Assembly: GCF_000283155.1 (NCBI RefSeq)
Contig: NW_004454197.1
Coordinates: 19,959,335 to 20,023,334 of the forward strand
Reading direction: 5' to 3'
Length of the DNA stretch: 64,000 nucleotides
From: Ceratotherium simum simum
Taxonomy: Eukaryota; Chordata; Mammalia; Perissodactyla; Rhinocerotidae
Shown: one piece after another, positions 48,428-60,490 of the stretch
How the letters are laid out: every line of letters begins with the position of its first letter
Position numbering within the stretch: the stretch's first letter is position 1
The notes under the pieces: model-generated
What the model saw: the letters and a program-made list of their open reading frames with translations, nothing else
The model's database searches: none
What the model was told of the DNA's origin: nothing
Made by a program: the position numbers and the translations under genes

Positions 48428-48487
48428 ATTTTTAAAAAATAAATAAATAAAAACATTAAGTCTTTTGGAAAAAAAAAAAGATTGTCA
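48428..48487 (+). repeat. Double A-rich tail and target-site region of the large L1
   Basis: An AATA-rich tail is followed by about 25 bp (CATTAAGTCTTTTGG) and a second pure A run. The AATAAA units lie about 30 nt before the second run. Confidence 0.6.
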
Positions 48488-49079
48488 AAGGGCCAGGTAA
48501 CTCTAGCCAAACCTACCTAGAAGACAATGGAGAGTGAAGACCACTTCTTGTTTCATTTTAAAGAAGAATCTGTGAGTCTTAACCATAACAGAATTTTCCA
48601 GGCAAATTACATCTCTAGATGCTTTACCAAGACAATTGATAGAATATACCCATTGAATTTGCCTTATTGCGTTAAAAATTGTGATTAGAATTGACTTCTT
48701 AATTTCTGAGTGATAACAAGTTAAAACAACAATTTAAATGGCCATATTTAAATTTTTGTATTACTCCATCTTGCACAAATTCAGATGAATAAATATTAAT
48801 TTCTTGGGAAAAAATGCCATACAAAGTGAGGGGTTTTACCAGTATAGCATAGGGATATTTGGGTTTTGGTTTGAATCTCTTCTCCACTGGCAACTTCTGC
48901 TCTCAGCCTTAGTTCAATCTATTGGAAATTTGGTGAAAGGCTACCAAGCAAACTGTGGAATATATTGTTCACAACTGTGAGCTCTGAATAAGAGACGGAA
49001 GAGTGGTGCTGACACCCATTCCCATGGGTTTAAGTGGCTCAGTGATTAAGCCCCAGCTGTGGAGACTGGCATCTTTGGT
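48488..49079. other. Unassigned DNA
   Basis: Nothing recognised. Confidence 0.4.
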
Positions 49080-49238
49080 GTCCTAGCTTCACAACAGACT
49101 GTTTTAGTATCCCTGAACAAGTTACAGAAGTGGACTAAATCTCAGTTTTATGTTATATAGATTTTCTACGATTATTTGAAATACTATATGTCATGCAGCT
49201 GACAAAGTGCCTAGCTCATAAGAGTTATTAATAAATTT
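49080..49238 (-). mobile_element. MIR-like fragment, antisense
   Basis: TGAACAAGTTACAGAAG...CAGTTTTATG and ACAAAGTGCCTAGCTCATAA resemble an antisense MIR at high divergence. Confidence 0.5.
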
Positions 49239-49251
49239 ACTAACAGTTTTT

Positions 49252-49485
49252 TTGAGGAAGACCAACTCTGAGCTAACATCCATTGCCAATCCTCCTCTTT
49301 TTGCTGAGGAAGATTAGCTCTGAGCTAACATCTATGCCCATCTTCCTCTACTTTGTATGTGGGATATCGCCACAGCATGGCTTGATGAGTGGTGTGCCGG
49401 TCCATGCCCGGGATCCAAACATTTGAACCCCAGGCCGCTGAAGCAGAGCACGTGAACTTAACCACTATGCCACCAGGTTGGCCCC
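49252..49485 (-). mobile_element. ERE SINE, class I, antisense
   Basis: Minus-strand head GGGGCCAACCTGGTGGCATA, a box B region disrupted by an extra CAAATGTTTGGATCC-like stretch, and a class I body. Flanks CTAACAGTTTTT (49240-49251) and CTAACAATTTTT (49486-49497) differ at one base. An older copy. Confidence 0.95.
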
Positions 49486-49529
49486 CTAACAATTTTTAAG
49501 AGCAGAATTACAGGCTGTGAAAGGTGGGA

Positions 49530-49632
49530 GAGGCCTTAATAACCACATGACCTGCTCCGTTTTATAGGAGAGTAAACTGATTGCCAGAGAGTGGAGGTAG
49601 CTTACCCAAAGTCACAAAGACAGATTTCCAGT
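49530..49632 (+). mobile_element. MIR fragment
   Basis: CCGTTTTATAGGAGAGTAAA and TACCCAAAGTCACAAAGACA follow the MIR 3' half. Confidence 0.65.
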
Positions 49633-49636
49633 ACAG

Positions 49637-49816
49637 CAGTGGGTCTCAAACTTCAGAGTGCATCAGAATGACCCGGAGGACTGCTTTAAACCCTGATCAC
49701 TGGGCCCCATCCCCAGAGTTTCTGTAGGTGTAACTCAGGTCCAGAGTTTTACATTCCTACCAACTTCCCAGATGATGCTGATGCTGTTGGTCCACGGGCT
49801 ACACTAAGAACCACTG
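49637..49816 (+). mobile_element. MER5A, full length, with perfect 8-bp duplication
   Basis: It starts CAGTGGGTCTCAAACTTCAG and ends AAGAACCACTG. The inner phrases GGGCCCCATCCCCAGAGTTT and GATGATGCTGATGCTGTTGG are diagnostic of this non-autonomous hAT-Charlie element. CAGTACAG at 49629-49636 is repeated exactly at 49817-49824, the 8-bp duplication expected for hAT. Confidence 0.95.
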
Positions 49817-49824
49817 CAGTACAG

Positions 49825-50160
49825 TGATGTTTGCATACACTGGACTACAAGTCTCCATATCCCCATGGCATTCAAGATGGATTGGTGTCTGTCACCAGTC
49901 AGCCCAGGATGTGTGTTTCATGAGCCATAGTGAAAAAGTAGGTTTAATACATAAACTAGCTTTATTCACACTAATATGTTATAATGATCAGCTTAAAGAT
50001 TGATAATTAATTCTAAGTGTCTCCCCTAAGATCTTACAGATGGAAAGGGCCTAAGTGTGACTTCAAGCCCAGCCCGTCTAACACCACAAACTATGTTCTC
50101 ACTCCTGCTTCAAATATGGTGTTCTTCCCAATATTTCACGCTGGAAAATACCCTACTCCT
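49825..50160. other. Unassigned DNA
   Basis: No gene or repeat recognised. Confidence 0.4.
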
Positions 50161-50161
50161 A

Positions 50162-51594
50162 CAAAGGAGCAAAGACAATACAACGGAGCAAAGACACTCT
50201 TTTCAACAAACGGTGCTGGAACAACTGGACATCTGCATGCAAAAAAATGAATCTACACACAGACATTATACTCTTCACAAAAACTAACTCAAAATGCATC
50301 AGAGGTCAAAATGTAAAGTGCAAAACTATAAAACTCCTGGAAGATAATATAAGAGAAATTCTAGTTGACCTTGGGTATGGCAATGACTTTTTAGTACAGC
50401 ACCAAAGACACGGTCCATGAAAGAAACAATTGATAAGCTGGACTTCATTAAAATTAAAAATTTCTTCTGTGCTAAAGACAATGTCAAGAGAATGAGAAGA
50501 CAAGCCACAAGACTGGGAGAAAATATTTACAAAACACACATCTGATAAAGGACTTTTATTCAAAATATACAAACAACTCCCAATTAAAAAATGGGGCAAA
50601 GACCTTAAAAGACACTTCACCAAAGAAGATATACAGAGGGTAAACAAGCATATGAAAAGATACTCAATATCGCATGTCATCAGGGAAATGCAAATTGAAA
50701 CAACAATAAGATACCACTACAAACCTATTAGAATGGTCAAAATCTGGAACACTGACAACACCAAATGCTGGTGAGGATGTGGAGCAATAGAAACTCTCAT
50801 TCACTGCTGGTGGGAATGCAACATGGTACAGCCACTTTGGAAGACAGTTTGGGGATTTCTTGATGAAAGGAAACATACTCTTACCAAATGATCCAGCAAT
50901 TGTGCTCCTTGGTATTTAACCATAGGAGTTGAAAACTTACATCCACACAAAAACCTGCACGTGGATGTTTGTAGCAGCTTTATTCATAATAATTCAAAAC
51001 TTGGAAGCAACCGCAAAGTCCTTCAGTAGGTGAATGGATGAATAAACTGTGGGACATCCAGACAATGGAATATTATCCAGTGCTAAAAAGGAATGAGCTA
51101 TCAAGCCATCAAAAGACATGGAAGAAACTTAAATGCATATCACTAAGTGAAAGAAGCCAATCTGAAAGGCTACATATTGTATGATTCAACTGTGTGATAC
51201 TTTAGAAAAGGCAAAACTATGGAGTAAAAAATCAGTGGTTGCCAGGGATTATGGGGCAAGGAGGGAAGAATAGACAGAGCACAGAGGATTTTTAGAGCAG
51301 TGAAATTACTCTGTATGAAACTATAAGGATAGATACATGTCATTATACATTTGTCCAAACCCATAGAATGTATAACACCAAAGTGAACTCTATTGCAAAC
51401 TATGGACTTCGGCTGATTATGAAGTGCCAGTGTAGGTTCATCAGTTGTAACAAATGTACCAGTCTGATGGGGGATGTTGATAATGGGGGAGGCTGTGCAT
51501 GCGTAGGGGCAGGGAATATATGGGAAGTTTCCATGTCTTCCTCTTAATTTTGCTGTGAACCTAAAACTGCTCCAAAAAAATAAAGTGTTTAAAG
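50162..51594 (+). mobile_element. L1M-type LINE-1 3' segment, 5'-truncated
   Basis: It begins within the last third of ORF2 (TTTTCAACAAACGGTGCTGG), continues with GCTGGTGGGAATGCAACATG, and ends at AACTGCTCCAAAAAAATAAA. The GGAA microsatellite follows directly. Confidence 0.9.
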
Positions 51595-51597
51595 TTG

Positions 51598-51694
51598 ATG
51601 AAAGAAAGAAAGGAAGGAAGGAAGGAAGGAAGGAAGGAAGGAAGGAAGGAAGGAAGGGAGGGAGAGAGAGAGAAAGAAGAAAGAGAAAGAAAGC
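51598..51694 (+). repeat. GGAA/GAAA microsatellite
   Basis: More than ten near-perfect GGAA units grade into GGGA and GAGA/GAAA units. It sits at the A-rich L1 tail from which it probably grew. Confidence 0.95.
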
Positions 51695-51724
51695 TAGCTA
51701 TCAAAGTGATGCACCATAAGTCAG

Positions 51725-51900
51725 GGGATGTCAGCAGTCAACAGAAGCTGGAAGGGGCAAGAATCAGAGCCTCCCCCAGAGCCTCCGCAGGAAGTGGTGG
51801 CCCTACCAACACCTTGATTTAGGCTCAGTGGTACTGATTTCAGACTTCTAGCCCCTAGAACTGTGAAAGAATTAGTTTCTGTTGTTTTAAATTAAAAAAA
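51725..51900 (+). mobile_element. MLT1-type LTR, 3' part
   Basis: GAAGCTGGAAGGGGCAAGAA, AACACCTTGATTTAGG, CAGACTTCTAGCCCCTAGAA and TTTCTGTTGTTTTAAAT match the last half of MLT1. Confidence 0.8.
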
Positions 51901-52204
51901 AAGAAAAACCCTACTCCTCATTGGGCAGTGTTAATAACATCAAATTGGTAATGGAGTGAGAGATGAAGATGGCATATCAAAATGACACTCGACCCTGGGG
52001 AGCGGAGACTCCAGTGGGGAGACAGGTGTGTGCTCAGTATAATCAAGGCACAGCCTCCACTCAAGGAACACATCACATGAGTGCTGAGCAAGGGCAGGTG
52101 GTGGGACGAAAGGTGGGGGGGACTTGGGTGGAGCTGGGAGGGGAATGGGGTAGTCTGAGGCAGTCCACTAACACAGTAGCCTCAGAGAAAGACTTGAGTT
52201 AAGC
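51901..52204. other. Unassigned DNA
   Basis: No gene or named repeat seen. Confidence 0.4.
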
Positions 52205-52305
52205 CTTGGTTCCAACACCTTCCATGGGGTTACGTTGGGCAAGTCACGTTGTCTTTCTCAAACTTCGTTTTCTCTTCTGTAAACGTGAGATTATAATAGT
52301 ATGTA
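52205..52305 (-). mobile_element. MIR fragment, antisense
   Basis: TGGGCAAGTCACGTTGTCTT and TTCGTTTTCTCTTCTGTAAA are the antisense of the MIR core. Confidence 0.7.
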
Positions 52306-54800
52306 CTTATAAAGGAAAAACTCAGTCTTTCCTCCTGGTTTGTCCTTTACTCTCATATTACTATCATATAACACTTCTGAAACCAGATGTGAGGGGGGTT
52401 CCCACGACAACTAATTCTATAACACCAGCTGAGCGTCCTACAATTTAACTCAATCCTGACACTATCTACCTGGAGATAGCATCAGATCCCACAGGTCAAA
52501 GGCTCAGTCCCATGAGACTGCCCCTCACTTCAAATCGCAAGTAGTAGGGCCCCTGGTCACCCACAACTTCTGTCTGTCTTGGCTACACATCAGAGATTCC
52601 TACGACCTCCCCTCTCCTGGATTGGATTATTTCCTAGAACAGCTCACAGAATTCAGAGAAACACTTACATTTACCAGTTTATTAAAGGATATGATAAAAT
52701 ACAGATGTCAGCCAGATGAAGATACATAAGGCGACGTCTGGGAGGGTCCCGAGCGCAGGAGCTTCTGTCCTTGTGGAGTTGGGGTGCTTCACGCTCCTGG
52801 TATGTGGATGTGTTCGCCACCCTGGGAGCTCTCTGAACCGCACACTGTTTGGATTTTTATGGAGGCTTCCTCACATAGGCATGATCAATCGTGAACTTCA
52901 TTTCCACCCCGTCTCCATCCTCTCTCTAGAGAATGGGGCAGTGGGATTGAAAATTCCAAGCTTCCAATTGTGGCTTGGTCTTTCTGGTGACCAGAACCCA
53001 CGCAGGAGCCATTTAGGAAACCACCTAGAGTCTCCCCATTAGAACAAACACATTCTTATCACCTAGGAAATTCCAAGGATTTAGGAGCGCTGTGTCAACA
53101 ACCGGGGTCCAAAACCAAATATTAGAACAGAAGATGCTGTTAGTGCTCTTCTTACCACGCAGGAATTTACAAGGACTCCAGGAGCCTTGTGCCAGGAACT
53201 GGGGGCGGAGACCAAGACACACATTTTCTGTTATCTCACACTGCCTCACAAGGCAGGTACCAGGTTCTAAGCTCTGTGAAGGTTAGGACTGGGTTTGGGG
53301 TTTTTTTCTCCTTTTCTTTTCCTTTTTTCCCTTAACAGTGGTTCACCAGGACCTGGCAAATTATAAGCCATGTTGTAGACATTCTATAAACATTTATTAA
53401 ATACATGAATGAGGATTGATGTGAAAATTAAATGAGATAACAGATGTGAAACACTCAGAAGATGGTCTAGTTCTTACTAACGGATGCTGCTTGTCATTAT
53501 TTTTATTAGAGGACAGAAATCAGTACTAAAGAAAGAAAACCTTCGTGAGTTAAGACTTAAAGGCCTGAAATTATATTGACACAGCTGTTTATGGACTGGT
53601 GATATGTTTAAGAAGATAACAGCATTTCCTTCTTTGAAAGATAATTTGCTCAATATATCAGTACTAATATAACAAAATCTAAAGCCTCACTCCTGTGTTT
53701 AAAACTTATATACACAATTTACCCTGCATAAATATGCTGAGCTACTAAGGAATACCTATGTTTTCATTGTTATTTATTTCTTTGTTCACTTAGAGAAAGG
53801 AATTATTTCACTGAGAGATTTTTACACTTTGATCTTGTGCTTTCACAAGAAAAGATTTCATTACCATTGATTTAGGAGTAAAGGTAAAAGTTTTACTGTG
53901 CTCCCTGTACCTGTTTTTGTGAAATCTCAAGTGTTTGGTTTGGTGTGGGGTAGGAGTTTTTAAGTTTGCTTTCTGCTTTTTTGCTAGTGAAAGCTCTTAA
54001 AGTCAAGCACTAATTCCAGAATATGCAATACTTCTTACAAAGTAATGGATTTCTCAGATAACTTGAGTTGTAAAGACAAAAGAAAGAACACAGGCAAGGA
54101 TTTTTCATCGTGTTAAAAATCTCTATGTAATATTTAATGTGGTTTGTCTTCTCACTTGATTTTTTAGGTTCAAAAATCACAAGGGAAATCAAACTTTATC
54201 TTTTAGTGGGTAAATGCCACAGGAAGTCCTTTATCACTTTGTTCTAAGGCTTTGAATATACTTTCTGGAAAAAAGTAGAAAGCCAATTTAATGAGAGCTC
54301 ATAAAAGAAGTTTGGGTTTTAGTTCCAATGAGCATATTATTTTGTGCTGTCTCCGCTGCCATAGAATTCATTTTCAACCACAGCCAGTAACCTGAGGTCT
54401 CACTGCAAAATAAGCCATGTGGGTCAATAACAAATCTTTGTTTACTCTAAAATAGACCTTATTCATACGTTTTTCTCATTCATTCATTTTATTCCTGTTT
54501 AGTAACAAAATTTATCTTGTGTGGTTTAGAATAGAACCCAAAGTATCTTCCTGTGATTCTGTGAGAAACAGATGTGACCAAAACAGTTCATGAAACATCT
54601 CTTCCTTTCCATGACTGCAACCCAGAATTAAAGACTGTCTGTAGAAATGACTGATGCGATTAAAGCATTTGAGAATCCAGACTGATGTTAATCCTACCAA
54701 GACAAACTCTCCAATCAAACTCCGGGAAAAGGAGCTCCTGTGACAGACTGAGGGAAAACCTCTACAAGGAGGGCTTTGGTTGTCATTCTTCCATCCCTCC
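52306..54800. other. Unassigned DNA, possible L2 tail at 53335-53410
   Basis: GTAGACATTCTATAAACATTTATTAAAT near 53375 resembles an L2 end. The GC-richer part at 52700-53290 has overlapping frames on both strands without recognised domains. No gene called. Confidence 0.4.
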
Positions 54801-54804
54801 TTTC

Positions 54805-54870
54805 ATCTACTCATTCATTCATTCATTCATTCCTGTCATTGTTCATTCATTTGTTCATTTATTCAAAAAG
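54805..54870 (+). repeat. CATT-type simple repeat
   Basis: Five clean CATT units followed by degenerate TTCATTTGTTCATTTATTCA. Confidence 0.85.
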
Positions 54871-57392
54871 AATAAATTGACTTGTGTTTAAAATAACACC
54901 TGGCTGTCTACTTGTCCATGACACACTTTTCCTACACCTATGTTTGAAATTTAAGATGGTTCTCTTATTTTATTTAAACACAAATATTTGCATTATTTTA
55001 TATTTGTGTCAGTTATTAAGTAACTATTTCAACTCACACCAACTCTTCTACCTTTGCTCAGTAAAGCTGGGGCTGAAACTACAAACTGCTTTCTTGCTTT
55101 GCCAGCTGTTCCTGTTGGGCTCTGCCAGTACAGGGAGACTGCAAGGCTGGAGGAGATCCACTCCTTCCTATCTGCTTCCAGTCAGACTACTGAGTGACAC
55201 CCAGCCTTGCTTCTTTACCCTGATAGCAGCAGTGGCAGTTGCTCAACTCAGTTTGTAATTTTTCCATCATTTACAAAACCAGCCTCGTCGCTCCCCCAAC
55301 CTTAGAGGCACCAGCACCAGCCCGCCCGTGCTCCCTCAGCAGAGGTCTGAGTTGCAGCTCTGTGGGGCTCCTCCTCTGAGGGACTAAATTTAATAATTCA
55401 GACTTCTTTCCTTTGCTCCCTCAGCCCTAGGAGTGAGAGTTGTTTTCTGCAGTTGCTACTCCCCTGATACTTTACAATTGGCTTTTTACCCTTTCACTTT
55501 CCTGGTAAACACCATTGTGTTGAGTTAACAGTTCTTTATATTAAATGATCTCTGCTCAAATAACTGGTATGTTCTCTGTCTCCTGATTGTACCTATAACT
55601 GACAAAATATTGGATAGTTGAACCAATGAATTAGATTCTTATTTAAGAAAAATACGTCTAAGCTGTACGAATTTAGCTATTCAACTATTAAATAATATAA
55701 AGCTAAATAAACTTAGAGAATAATGATGCATGTCAAGAGATGTGAGAAGTTAGAACTATTAACATTTTGAGAGACATGGAATCATGCTGAAAATTTCTGA
55801 ATTCACGTTGAATTGTAACTTAAAATTTCATGACAGCACTGAGTTGAGCCAAGATTGACTAATCTGGCATTCAGAACCTGAGATGAAGGAAGTTACTAAG
55901 GGAATAACTTAGAGCACAAAGGGCAAAAAAGGAAGACTAGGTACATTAAGTATCCTACGTTTTAAATATAATATGCCATTGTTTTATCAATTATAAAAGC
56001 AATTTATATTCACAGCAGAAAAATTGGAAAAGACACAAAGAACAAATTCAAAATCTCCACAAGCTGTGCAATTGAAGTTAACTTTTTACTGTTCAGGTTT
56101 TCAATTTCTTTATATCATTATAGTTTATTTACTGTTTGGTAACTTTATTCTTTTATTTAATAAGATATGATCATTTTACTATGATCATAAGTGATTTTAA
56201 TGTGTTGATATTTTGAAGATTAATACACTTTTTCTGTTACCTTGTCCTTCTTCCTGCAGGTAGTTGAACACACGTTTCAGAAGAAATGAAAGGGAAAGAA
56301 CAAAGCAATAATCAGCTGCTGAGAAGAAAACTAGGATTTTGCCTCAAGAAAATGAGCTTGAGAGGCGAGCACTGTTAAGACAGAATTTTCAAGCTTCCTT
56401 TATCTTCCCCCATCTAAAACTGAATAGCCATTCCTGAAGGATGCATACTTACAGAGCCCTCCCCGATTTTGCAGAGATATGCTTCTACATATGACAACCA
56501 GCTCAGAAAACTTTCTTCTTGATGATAGGAGGACACGACACAGGAGATGTAAGAGGAAAGGAGAAAGGTGAGACAAAAGGAGGGATGGAGACCAGCAGAT
56601 ACACGCTCGGTTTATCTCAGGCTTGGCCATGGCCTGGCGCCAGAGAGACTGGCCTCTCCCTGGGCCATGCTTAGTTTCCACGCGGCACAGACAGGATCCA
56701 AAAATGTTGCCAGTTCTGCTACGGAGCTTGTTGAAGATGTGCTAGGAAGGGAGCAAGAGGGGTCTCTAGCGGTGGCCACAAAGCAGTTTCTCTGAACTGA
56801 ACTAAAGCAGACACTCAGCTGGATCTTGGAGAGTCTTACTCTGCCAGGGAGAGACAAGGTGGGGGCGTGCAAAGTCAGCCAGACACAACTGCCAAGCCCA
56901 ACGTAGCTGAGAAAGATAAGAATACGTGTTAGAACAGCCAAAATGCTCTGTCCTGAACGCCAGCAGGGCCACAGAGTCCAGGAGGAAGGACCAGCAGATC
57001 AAACAGAAGTTAGCAGGACCTCTTCCCCTCCAGTGCCATGAGTTCTCCTAAATCATCCATTCTGATGTCCTTTCAAACGTACAGCACCTTAGAGAGAGAA
57101 GCAGGGGCAGGGGAGGAAATTGAGAAACGGAGCATTTTTATGAGTGACTGAATATTACCCGAAATGATCATTTAAGTTATCAGACTGGACTAGACTTAAA
57201 ACTAGACTAAACACAGGTCATTCTTCCCGGTAACCTGTGGGTAGGTACTTGAGAGAGAAGGCTGTATAAATTTAGATGAAAATTAACAAAAGTATATTTA
57301 CTCCACACATCAAAGTCACAGTTTCAGTTTAGTTTTGCAATCCCATATTTGATTATTTCTAATATAATTTTAAAAGATATATATTTCACAAG
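54871..57392. other. Unassigned DNA, part probably an unidentified interspersed repeat
   Basis: 55080-55620 reads like a dispersed repeat: CTCCCTCAGCCCTAGGAGTG appears, and ATGATCTCTGCTCAAATAAC and GTTCTCTGTCTCCTGATTG stand near its end. I cannot name the family. The GC-richer part at 56500-57050 has only overlapping antisense frames. No gene called. Confidence 0.4.
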
Positions 57393-57910
57393 ATGTATTA
57401 GTTATCTATTACTGCCATGACAAATTATCATAAGCTTAGTAGCTTAAACAACATCCAGTTATTATCTCACAGTGCCTGTAGGTCTTACACGGCTGAAATC
57501 AAGATATTGGCAGGGGCTGCAGTTCTCACCCGGGGCTTGGGCTCCTCTTCCAAGCTCACCAGTGGTTGGCTGAATTCAGTTTCTTGCGATTATAGAATCG
57601 ATGTCCTTGTTTCATTGACACAGGGACCTTTCATCTTCAGGCCAACAACAGTGCATCAAATCCTTGTGCTTCGAATTTCTCTGACTTCCCCCTCTACCGC
57701 CTCTCTCTGCTTTCTTCTTCTTTTAGGGGCTCATGCGATTACACTGGGCACACCCAAAGATCCAGGACAATCTTTTTATGTTAAGATGAACTGATTAGCA
57801 TCCCTAACTATGTCTGCAAAGTCCCTTTTGCCACGTAACATAGCATAACCATGGGAGTACAACCAAGGAGGCCGAGATTGTGGGGACCAAAATTCGCCCT
57901 ACTACATGCC
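57393..57910 (-). mobile_element. MLT1-type MaLR LTR, antisense, near complete
   Basis: It begins TGTATTAGTTATCTATTACT and ends CGCCCTACTACA, so both ends are retained. Inner landmarks GTAGCTTAAACAACATCCAG, TTACACTGGGCACACCCAAA and TTGCCACGTAACATAGCATA follow the family in antisense order. The 125-residue frame at 57417-57794 lies on this repeat and is accidental. Confidence 0.85.
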
Positions 57911-59165
57911 ATGTATCTAGGATAATTTGTTTTGCTGATTTCCTACCATTATCCATTCAGGCTCTTTGTTTTCTTGTTTATAATATGCAATTAAGTGATG
58001 AACACCCTTGTATAAAGCTTGAGCACAAGATCTTGCCTAGCAACTTTGCCGAGGAATAATTGCTGAGCCTGTCCCTAAGAAGCATGATCTACATTAAGGA
58101 TTCAAAGGCATTCAGCTCAGGGACCTTCCATGCCTGCAAATAACTGGGAGCCATGAGTCGCACGAGGCTGTAGGAAGACTAAGTAAGGCAGGGTGCTGTC
58201 GAGCACCACTGGCGCACACTCCGTCCATGTCCTACGAGCTCCGGTTCTCCTGCGAGAGCACATCCTGAATGTGACTGCTGCCTTTCTTGCCTGTGGCATA
58301 AATCCAGAGAAAAACATCTTTTCAGCAATGTCTGGTGTCTGACCACACAGAATTAAGTTGGAGCTTGGTCAGGATGCCACCGTTACAGTACTTACACCAG
58401 AGAAAGGCAAAGCACGCTAACCAGAAGCACCCCAGCTTCAGGCTGCGGACGTGTCCCTCCGGCCCCTACACGTGCAGGGGCAGGGGGAGATAGCCCAGCA
58501 CGGGGACTATGTGGGATCTCACACCAAGTTTGAAGAAGAAGTTCTGGGAAATTCCTTCCAGTACCCTTATCTTAACTTCAATGAAGTAGGTAAAATCTCT
58601 CATGATCCTTCTGCCAAAATCTTTCTCAGTCCTAAATAAACAACCCAAGCTGGAAATTTTTAAAAAGTGTATATAACCACAGCTGCTGAGGAAATTGTTA
58701 TATGTAAAGCAGAACTCTATGTTAATAAACTTTAAAGTCTCAATTAAGTAGATAATTATACAGAAAATTTAAAATTATAAATTACACTCAGGATTAAGCA
58801 AGAATGTGAATTTATCAAGTTCAGTGCATACAAACAGATGTCAAATCATTGAGGAAATTATGAAATTCAATAAATAGGCTGTGATAATAATTTAATTATT
58901 TGGGAATATTTATATTCCATCTCTACCTTACACCATGGACTAACATTTAATCTAGATGGATTAAAAAGAAAACAATCAAATATAAGACCATAAAGTAGCA
59001 AAGGAAAGTAACATGACATTTAAATAATCTCATGGTAACTTCATGCTTTCGAACCAAGTCAGAAGCAACCAAATTACTTACAAAACCCTTTCAATCTGAT
59101 GGTAAAGGTAAAACCGAGTCATTTTTGCCTTATATGTCATTTAATTTTCAAAGACAATACAGCAT
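57911..59165. other. Unassigned DNA, short L1-like trace at 58920-59000
   Basis: CCTTACACCATGGACTAACA followed by TGGATTAAAAAGAAAACAAT resembles a very diverged L1 ORF2 fragment. No gene seen. Confidence 0.4.
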
Positions 59166-59169
59166 CATG

Positions 59170-59415
59170 GTTACAATTCTGGATTTAGGTCTCTGCTCTA
59201 TTCTTCTGAACTGTGTGTCCTTGTAACTATGAAATTTCATAATTCTATAATCTGTCCAAGGTGCACTTGGTGCCTAACTTTCTTCAGCTGTAACATGGAG
59301 ATAATAATAGCATCGCCCTGTAAGACTGTTATGAGAATTAACCAAGTAAGTAATGTATTGAGAACTTAGAACAGGATCTGGCATGTAGTAACCACTCAAT
59401 AAATGCCTATTTTTA
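59170..59415 (-). mobile_element. MIR SINE, antisense, near full length
   Basis: ACATGGAGATAATAATAGCA, TGTTATGAGAATTAACCAAG, ATCTGGCATGTAGTAACCAC and TCAATAAATGCC are the MIR antisense landmarks in order. Confidence 0.85.
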
Positions 59416-60384
59416 TTATTCTCCTTCATTTTCTCTTCCTGCTTGTTCTGTGATTCCAATGACAAATAAATGGAAAAATCCACATACGTCCTCCATGTCA
59501 TTTTAAATCTTTTCTCCCATTTATTTATCTTATTTTTTTCTCAGAATCTGAGAGAATTTCTTACTTTGTCATCGCATTTTATGATTTGCTTTCCTGCAGA
59601 ATCTAATCTGCTTTTCTCTGTCTCCTTTAATTTACTTTATATTTTTGGAAACCACGTTTTTCATTTCTAGGCAAACTTTCTAGGTGTTGGAGTATTTCGC
59701 TTTTCCCTCACTGCAATCTTTTCTCTTGCTCTCTTTAACCCGTTTGAATTAGACTTTCTCGCATTTTCTTCTCTTACTTGCAGTATCCACTTCAAATGTG
59801 TCGCTCACCTTGCTTTCTTGAATGAAGCCAACTTTTTTAAACATTGAAATGTTGTTCCCTCTGGTAATTTTTTGGCTCTGTTGTCCATCTTTACAGAGGG
59901 GAAGGTGGAAAGAGCCTATGATTGTCTGAGATGATCGATAAAATCATTGATCTTTCAGAGATTCAGAGAGAATTTCTTTCCGAGATTGAGCCTTTCCACA
60001 ACTTTAAAACCTTATGAAAGAATGACAAGTCAATTTAGACTTTTATTTTTCTTTATCGGAATTCTATGTCACTGTGTGGAGTAGGAAAGACATAGATATT
60101 TCAACGGTTTGCCAAAGTATTGTATTTTGGAACTTACTGTGAAAGCATGAAGATAGTTGGAGCAGTGTGCCCTTCCTCCAAGTGGCAGCCTCTGGGTTAG
60201 GAGGCAGCTGTGGAGTCCTCCTTCTACTTAGCATGACAGTCCTTGGTGCACTCACCAAAAGCATTCAGATCATTTCTTCCAAAAAGTTGTCCCATGGCCC
60301 ATCTTGCTCTCTGGCTGCTTCAGCCACTGATTATGCTCCATCTTTCTCTCTAGCACCTGTCACCATCCAATATATTATATATTT
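59416..60384. other. Unassigned DNA
   Basis: Pyrimidine-rich at 59500-59830. No gene or named repeat seen. Confidence 0.4.
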
Positions 60385-60490
60385 ACAGGTTCAGTTGTTT
60401 ATTGCCTGTCCCCTATCCACCCACATACACACACTAGCATTTGTAACACATAGTATTTGCTCAATAAATATTCATTAAATGAATAAATAT
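60385..60490 (+). mobile_element. L2 3'-end-like fragment
   Basis: ACACATAGTATTTGCTCAAT followed by AAATATTCATTAAATGAATA matches the L2 terminus. Confidence 0.6.

Noticed and set aside
57417..57794. 125-codon plus-strand frame
   Set aside because: It lies wholly within an antisense MLT1 LTR.
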